Source: Alkalicoccobacillus gibsonii | Lineage (GTDB): Bacteria; Bacillota; Bacilli; Bacillales; Bacillaceae_D | DNA: 64,000 nt | Direction of reading: 5' to 3' | NCBI RefSeq assembly: GCF_016798245.1 | Contig: NZ_JAEUZA010000002.1 | Location: forward strand, 744,001-808,000 | Shown: positions 59,647 to 64,000 of the stretch, one piece after another | Layout: every line of letters starts with the position of its first letter | Numbering within the stretch: the stretch's first letter is position 1 | Notes under the pieces: generated by a model | Databases searched by the model: none | Told to the model about the DNA's origin: nothing | What the model saw: only the letters and a program-made list of their open reading frames with translations | Made by a program: the position numbers and the translations under genes

Positions 59647-61311
59647 ATGAGTAAACGAGTGATTTTTGGATGCATCATTTGGGCAATGTTTGCAATCTGG
59701 TTTGGATATGATCAGTCCATTAAACTTCTTTTAAGTTTCTCTATTCTGGTTTTGTTTCCTTTGGTCACTGAGTTAACGTATCGGCAGAAGGATAAACGGG
59801 ATTGGTTTATAAGGTTGCAACCACTTTTCTCCATAGTAGGAGCTGGAAGTTTATTTATTGGAACAGGAGCTCTCTCAGGAACACTCGCTTTCTGTTGGTT
59901 ACTCTTCACTTGTTGGGTTGCCTGTATTGGCATTGCTCGTGCCTCGTCTAGAGGATTTGTGCGAATGGAAGAGAACGCTATAGATGCAGCCTATATCTAT
60001 ATGATTTTAGGTGGTTTCTGGCTATTTCTAAGTCAAGCTGGTATAGAAGGTTTGCCATTTTCACCTGTCATTGTATTGTTGACTGCTGTTCATTTTCACT
60101 ATTCTAGTTTAATCGTTCCGATTGTGGTGGGGTTAGTTGGTCGATTTGCTTTCCGTCACAACGTTCAAATTCGTGGGTATGGTTTATTAGCTGGCCTACT
60201 CATGATAGGACCCCTACTTGTTGGAATAGGAATTACGATAGGTGGATTGGCTGATTTCATGTTTGTAGGTATCTATGTTTTTGCGATGTTCTGGCTCGCA
60301 TTCGAGACGTTTCGTGTGTTAATAAAGGTGCAGGAACATCGATTGGCTCGTACGTTAATACTTACAGCTACACTTATTTCGGTTGCTGCCATGGTCTTAT
60401 CTGGATTCTATAGTGCAGGTGTTTCAGTGGAGACGACCTTTATCACAATTGATCAGATGGTGCTCTATCATGGTTATGCACAAGCGTTTGGCTACAGCTT
60501 TCTGATCTTAATTGGTTGGGCATTCATAAAACCCCGCCCACTATATTCGTTTGGTCAATTTAGACTTAGTCGCCTTCGTGGAAAGAGGAAAGTGGGAGAT
60601 CATTTTTTACAGGACACACGCATTTTAAATAAAAACGAAACAGTAGATGGATTGGTTGAGTCGTTCACTGCTTTTGAACGAGCCAATTTCTCCCCAATAA
60701 AAGTTGATCCATCTATTCGAAAGTTTTATGAGCAAACAAATCATTATGATATGTCCGCTACAACAAGGTGGCATGGAATCTATTATCCTCTATCAAGGCC
60801 CTATCATTGGGTTACAGGTAAAATAGGACAGCTTTACTTAAGAGCAGCAACGAAGCATCCAAAACCACAAAGGATGGAAGCTGTTATCTATCCAATCGAT
60901 GAGACCATTGATGGGAGACATCCAGTTAGAGCATGGATACGGAAAGACTATGAGACAAAGGAAGAAATATTTGTCGCTTTTTATGCGTATTACGCTACTA
61001 AAGAAAAAACGTACATGGATATTGCTTTGCCCCTGCCTTATTCCGTTATGACAGGTATTCTTCGTCCTCAGCATGATGAATCAGATGGCCTGATCTTAAC
61101 AAGCTTTCGTGAGCCTGGTTCGTTAGGCGACGAAGGGGTGTATGTGACGATCGGGAAGTGGACGATTAGGGTTCCGATTGAGGAATATTTTCATGTGCGC
61201 GCAACCGAAGATCCTGGACGTTTGACTGCTGTACACGAGCTGCATTTTTTAGGATTGCGGTGCTTAACGATTGATTATGAAATTACATGTAAGCTCTCAA
61301 AACAGCTTTGA
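59647..61311 (+). CDS. YndJ-like polytopic membrane protein
   Basis: A protein of about 554 aa with roughly ten membrane helices in the first 290 residues and a soluble C-terminal part of about 250 residues. AVHFHYSSLIVPIVVGLVGR near residue 145 and DQMVLYHGYAQAFGYSFLIL near residue 276 resemble the HFHY and HG-x-x-A-x-GF patterns of YndJ-like proteins. Function is unknown. TAGGAG lies 8 nt before GTG 59644 and 11 before ATG 59647; the ATG is taken but the GTG is equally plausible. It sits alone between terminators and ctpB, a position where B. subtilis has no such gene. Confidence 0.7.
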   Translation: MSKRVIFGCIIWAMFAIWFGYDQSIKLLLSFSILVLFPLVTELTYRQKDKRDWFIRLQPLFSIVGAGSLFIGTGALSGTLAFCWLLFTCWVACIGIARASSRGFVRMEENAIDAAYIYMILGGFWLFLSQAGIEGLPFSPVIVLLTAVHFHYSSLIVPIVVGLVGRFAFRHNVQIRGYGLLAGLLMIGPLLVGIGITIGGLADFMFVGIYVFAMFWLAFETFRVLIKVQEHRLARTLILTATLISVAAMVLSGFYSAGVSVETTFITIDQMVLYHGYAQAFGYSFLILIGWAFIKPRPLYSFGQFRLSRLRGKRKVGDHFLQDTRILNKNETVDGLVESFTAFERANFSPIKVDPSIRKFYEQTNHYDMSATTRWHGIYYPLSRPYHWVTGKIGQLYLRAATKHPKPQRMEAVIYPIDETIDGRHPVRAWIRKDYETKEEIFVAFYAYYATKEKTYMDIALPLPYSVMTGILRPQHDESDGLILTSFREPGSLGDEGVYVTIGKWTIRVPIEEYFHVRATEDPGRLTAVHELHFLGLRCLTIDYEITCKLSKQL

Positions 61312-61426
61312 CTTCATAGTATTGATTGTCTAAAATGGTAGTAATCGAGTAGCGACATAATGTGTACAGGCAATGCATATGATGATGGCAGGCTTGTTGA
61401 TGTTTCAATACATGGGAGTGGTGAAG

Positions 61427-62890
61427 GTGAACAGTAAACGCTTGTTTATTGTTGTAATACTTGTAATGATATTAGGGGCGGGGAGTTATTATCTAACTGG
61501 ACTATTTATGACAAATGCTTCCCAAAGCAATTCGGATCGCAACGACTCACCAGAAAGCGAAATCGTTGAACTTAATGATGATGAGTTAATGAAAAAGTTT
61601 GAAAAAGCCTTGAATACGATTGAGGATCGATATGTGGAAGAAGTTGATCGTCAGGATCTGATTGAAGGGGCAATTTCCGGAATGATTGATGAACTTGGAG
61701 ATCCATTTTCAGATTATATGGATCAAGAAACAGCCAATGAGTTCGTTGAGTCGCTTGGCTCTGAATTTCAAGGAATTGGTGCTGAGGTAAGCATGATTAA
61801 TGGGAAGGTTACAATCGTATCCCCTTTCCGTGACTCACCAGCAGAGCAAGCAGGCTTACAAGCGAACGACCGCATCATTGAAATTGATGGTGAAAATATT
61901 GAAGGGTTATCCGTAAACGAAGCAGTTCTTAAGATCCGTGGTGAAAAAGGGACTACGGTTCGACTAACGATTGAAAGAGATGGTAGCTCTGAACTTTTAG
62001 ATGTACCTGTTGAACGTGATACCATTCCAATTGAGACGGTTCGAACGCAAACATTCGAACAAGATGGTCAAACCATTGGACTGCTTGAAATCACGTCCTT
62101 CTCTGAAGACACAGCAATTAACTTTAAAGATCAGCTTCAGCAATTAGAACAGGATGGTATGGATGCTCTAATTATTGATGTCCGAGGAAACCCAGGTGGC
62201 TACTTAAACGCGGTTGAGCAAATCGGGGATGAACTTATTCCAGATGAAAAAGCCATTGTTCAAACGGAGGATCGGGATGGAGCTCGCACAGGGTATACAT
62301 CAAAGTTAAAAGAAGCTAAAGACTACCCAATTATTGGTTTAATTGATGAGCGAAGTGCTTCTGCATCTGAAATTTTAGCAGCTGCATTAAAAGAATCAGG
62401 CGGATATGACCTCGTAGGGAATACAACCTTTGGTAAAGGAACAGTTCAACAAACGGTTGATTTAGGCGATGGCAGTGATTTAAAACTGACGATGATGAGA
62501 TGGTTAACGCCAGATGGTAACAGCATTAACCAAGAAGGGGTTACACCAACCATTGAAGTTAGTCAGCCTGAATACTTCTTCTCAACGGCTGTATCTGTTG
62601 AAGAAGATGCTCCAATTGTGTTTGATTCACTTGGAGAACAAGTTAAAAATGCTCAATTTATTCTTAAAGGACTGGATTATGATCCAGGTCGAGAAGACGG
62701 CTACTTTGATCAACAAACAGTTGATGCAGTTAAGTCTTTCCAAGAAGATGAAGGCATTGAAGCAAATGGAGAAATTAATCAAGAAACGGCTACTGCTCTA
62801 CAAGAACGCATTGTAGAGGAAATTCGTAAAGCAGAGAATGATTCACAGTTACAAAAAGCGATTGATGTGGCAATTGAACAAACGAACTAA
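61427..62890 (+). CDS. ctpB: Carboxy-terminal processing serine protease CtpB (S41 family)
   Basis: A secreted, membrane-anchored protease of 487 aa. An N-terminal helix (RLFIVVILVMILGAGSYYLT) anchors it; a PDZ domain covers about residues 95-185 (FQGIGAEVSMINGKVTIVSP); the catalytic Ser is in DERSASASEILAAALKESGG near residue 312 and Lys in GKGTVQQ near residue 341. The C-terminal peptidoglycan-binding repeat (YDPGREDGYFDQQTVDAVKS) follows. In B. subtilis CtpB cleaves SpoIVFA during sporulation. The GTG at 61427 has GGGAG 8 nt upstream; a longer reading from 61373 would add an unlikely N-terminal tail. Confidence 0.93.
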   Translation: MNSKRLFIVVILVMILGAGSYYLTGLFMTNASQSNSDRNDSPESEIVELNDDELMKKFEKALNTIEDRYVEEVDRQDLIEGAISGMIDELGDPFSDYMDQETANEFVESLGSEFQGIGAEVSMINGKVTIVSPFRDSPAEQAGLQANDRIIEIDGENIEGLSVNEAVLKIRGEKGTTVRLTIERDGSSELLDVPVERDTIPIETVRTQTFEQDGQTIGLLEITSFSEDTAINFKDQLQQLEQDGMDALIIDVRGNPGGYLNAVEQIGDELIPDEKAIVQTEDRDGARTGYTSKLKEAKDYPIIGLIDERSASASEILAAALKESGGYDLVGNTTFGKGTVQQTVDLGDGSDLKLTMMRWLTPDGNSINQEGVTPTIEVSQPEYFFSTAVSVEEDAPIVFDSLGEQVKNAQFILKGLDYDPGREDGYFDQQTVDAVKSFQEDEGIEANGEINQETATALQERIVEEIRKAENDSQLQKAIDVAIEQTN

Positions 62891-62926
62891 GTAGCTTCCA
62901 TCGTGAGTAACAGATAAGCACAGGTG

Positions 62927-63018
62927 AAAGACTGTCCCTATTGGAAAGCTGGGATCATGTTTTCTGTATGCTCCTGAAAGAGGGTGCAGATTCAAGCTTC
63001 CAAGGTGGCAGTCTTTTT
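62927..63018 (+). terminator. Large structured terminator-like region between ctpB and minJ
   Basis: AAAGACTG (62927-62934) pairs with CAGTCTTT (63009-63016), and TTGGAAAGCT (62941-62950) with AGCTTCCAA (62995-63003), one A bulged. Between them TGCTCC and GGGTGCA can form a third hairpin. A T run follows, so it probably terminates, but the multi-stem form is larger than needed. Confidence 0.65.
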
Positions 63019-63057
63019 ATAAAATGTGTAGAACATATAAGCTGGGGGAGGGCGTCA

Positions 63058-64000
63058 ATGGAAATCGTTCAAACGATCTTAATCGCATTAGCTAGTTTCT
63101 TTGCAAATCCGATCACTTATTTTGGATTGCTACTCGTATACATTATCGCTTCAAAACGTGTAAAAAAAGAACGGTCTTCTTTTCATACAAGGGTTTATCG
63201 TCGATTGGCGGATTTTATTGTGCCCTTTTGGCCAGCTTTACTTATAGGTTTATGTTTGTCTGTTCTTTTAATAGGTGTTGGGTTTGTGTTGGAGTGGCAG
63301 GCACTAGCGATCATGATGATCATTATGCTTCTACTGATGCTTACATTTCAGATTAGGTGGTTATCCCCATCCTATATTGTTGGACTGACAATGATCGCTC
63401 TAGCTGTAACCCCACTTACGGGAGATCATGCGTTTATAGCTGAATACATAGATATCATGCAAGTGGACAAGCTTATACCGTTTTTATCACTATTACTCGG
63501 TTTGCTAGTTATTGCTGAGGGAATCCTGATTCAAAAAAATGGAACGGTTTACACTTCGCCTAGATTAGAGAGAGCATCAAGGGGAAAGTGGATTGGTTTT
63601 CATCTATCTGAACGAATCTGGTTTCTACCACTTATTGTGTTTATTCCAGATGGCATCATTCCAATGTTTGAGTACTGGCCAGTTCTTCCGGTTGCAGGTT
63701 TAGAACTACAGCCATTGCTCATTCCGTTCTTCATTGGATTTAAACAAAAGGTTACGTCTTCACTTCCGGCGAATGCCATTCGTTCTGCAGGAAGACAGGT
63801 ATTCATTTTAGGAATTGCATTACTTCTCCTATCCATTTCGTCCTTATTCATTGGGTGGATTGCATACATTGTCGCCGGTGCAGCAATCATTGGTAGAGAA
63901 TATCTATGGCATCTAGCAAGGAATCGTGACAAACAAGGATTACCAATGTATGTTGAACAAAAGGAAGGATGCACAATACTTGGTGTATTGCCTGGAAGTC
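63058..64000 (+). CDS. minJ: MinJ-like membrane protein, N-terminal part (3' end beyond window)
   Basis: The visible 314 residues contain about eight membrane helices separated by short loops (MEIVQTILIALASFFANPIT, YIIASKRVKKERS, and later PFFIGFKQKVTSSLPANAIR), and no stop before the window end. MinJ (YvjD, SwrAB) has this membrane part followed by a PDZ domain and links DivIVA to the Min system in B. subtilis; the PDZ domain would lie past the window. GGGGGAGGG precedes the ATG by 5 nt. Neighbourhood with ctpB agrees with B. subtilis. Confidence 0.82.
   Translation, partial: MEIVQTILIALASFFANPITYFGLLLVYIIASKRVKKERSSFHTRVYRRLADFIVPFWPALLIGLCLSVLLIGVGFVLEWQALAIMMIIMLLLMLTFQIRWLSPSYIVGLTMIALAVTPLTGDHAFIAEYIDIMQVDKLIPFLSLLLGLLVIAEGILIQKNGTVYTSPRLERASRGKWIGFHLSERIWFLPLIVFIPDGIIPMFEYWPVLPVAGLELQPLLIPFFIGFKQKVTSSLPANAIRSAGRQVFILGIALLLLSISSLFIGWIAYIVAGAAIIGREYLWHLARNRDKQGLPMYVEQKEGCTILGVLPGS

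Overview
The window is a low-GC Gram-positive (Bacillaceae) chromosome segment. From the tagO gene rightwards its gene order follows the Bacillus subtilis block tagO / yvyE-degS-degU-degV-comFA-comFC-yvyF-flgM-flgN-flgK-flgL-yviE-fliW-csrA / flaG-fliD-fliS-fliT / hpf-secA-prfB / ftsE-ftsX / ctpB-minJ. Exported proteins (solute-binding lipoproteins, the DUF6612-like lipoprotein) are very rich in Asp and Glu, and the left end is a teichoic/teichuronic-type wall polymer locus; together these suggest an alkaliphilic or haloalkaliphilic Bacillus relative. The habitat is an inference; the family-level placement is well supported.

Region 1 (1-16.1 kb) makes an anionic cell-surface polymer. It has a truncated initiating sugar-phosphate transferase, two TagF/TagB-like CDP-glycerol glycerophosphotransferases flanking an atypical CDP-alcohol phosphatidyltransferase, TagD, GtaB, a Wzx-type flippase, three glycosyltransferases, a Wzy/O-antigen-ligase-type protein, UDP-glucose dehydrogenase, a sugar-nucleotide epimerase, two small exported proteins and TagO. 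CDP-glycerol and UDP-glucuronate supply are therefore encoded side by side.

Region 2 (16.1-33.4 kb) is an insertion relative to B. subtilis, where tagO lies close to yvyE. It holds a 20-bp tandem repeat array, a 980-aa N-acetylglucosaminidase with eight C-terminal SH3b repeats, two paralogous peptide-uptake (Opp/Dpp/App) operons each headed by its own Lrp/AsnC regulator, and a pyroglutamyl peptidase. The promoters of the two regulators share phased sequence boxes directly upstream of near-identical -35/-10 elements, the most suggestive regulatory signal in the window.

Region 3 (33.4-48.8 kb) is the DegS/DegU two-component system, DegV, competence proteins ComFA/ComFC and the late flagellar operon (FlgM, FlgN, hook-filament junction proteins, FliW/CsrA, FlaG, FliD, FliS, FliT). 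The flagellin gene hag, normally between csrA and flaG, is absent, although a sigma-D-like promoter remains in the gap. An unrecognised 192-aa gene sits on the opposite strand between yviE and fliW.

Region 4 (48.8-64 kb) carries a lipoprotein, a cold-shock protein, long-form HPF with a sigma-B-like promoter, SecA, RF2 with its programmed +1 frameshift, a palindrome-bounded dispersed repeat element (partial second copy near 9.1 kb), a YitT-type membrane protein, FtsEX followed by a coiled-coil M23 endopeptidase, a YndJ-like membrane protein, CtpB and the start of MinJ. No tRNA, rRNA, CRISPR array, transposase or prophage gene was seen.
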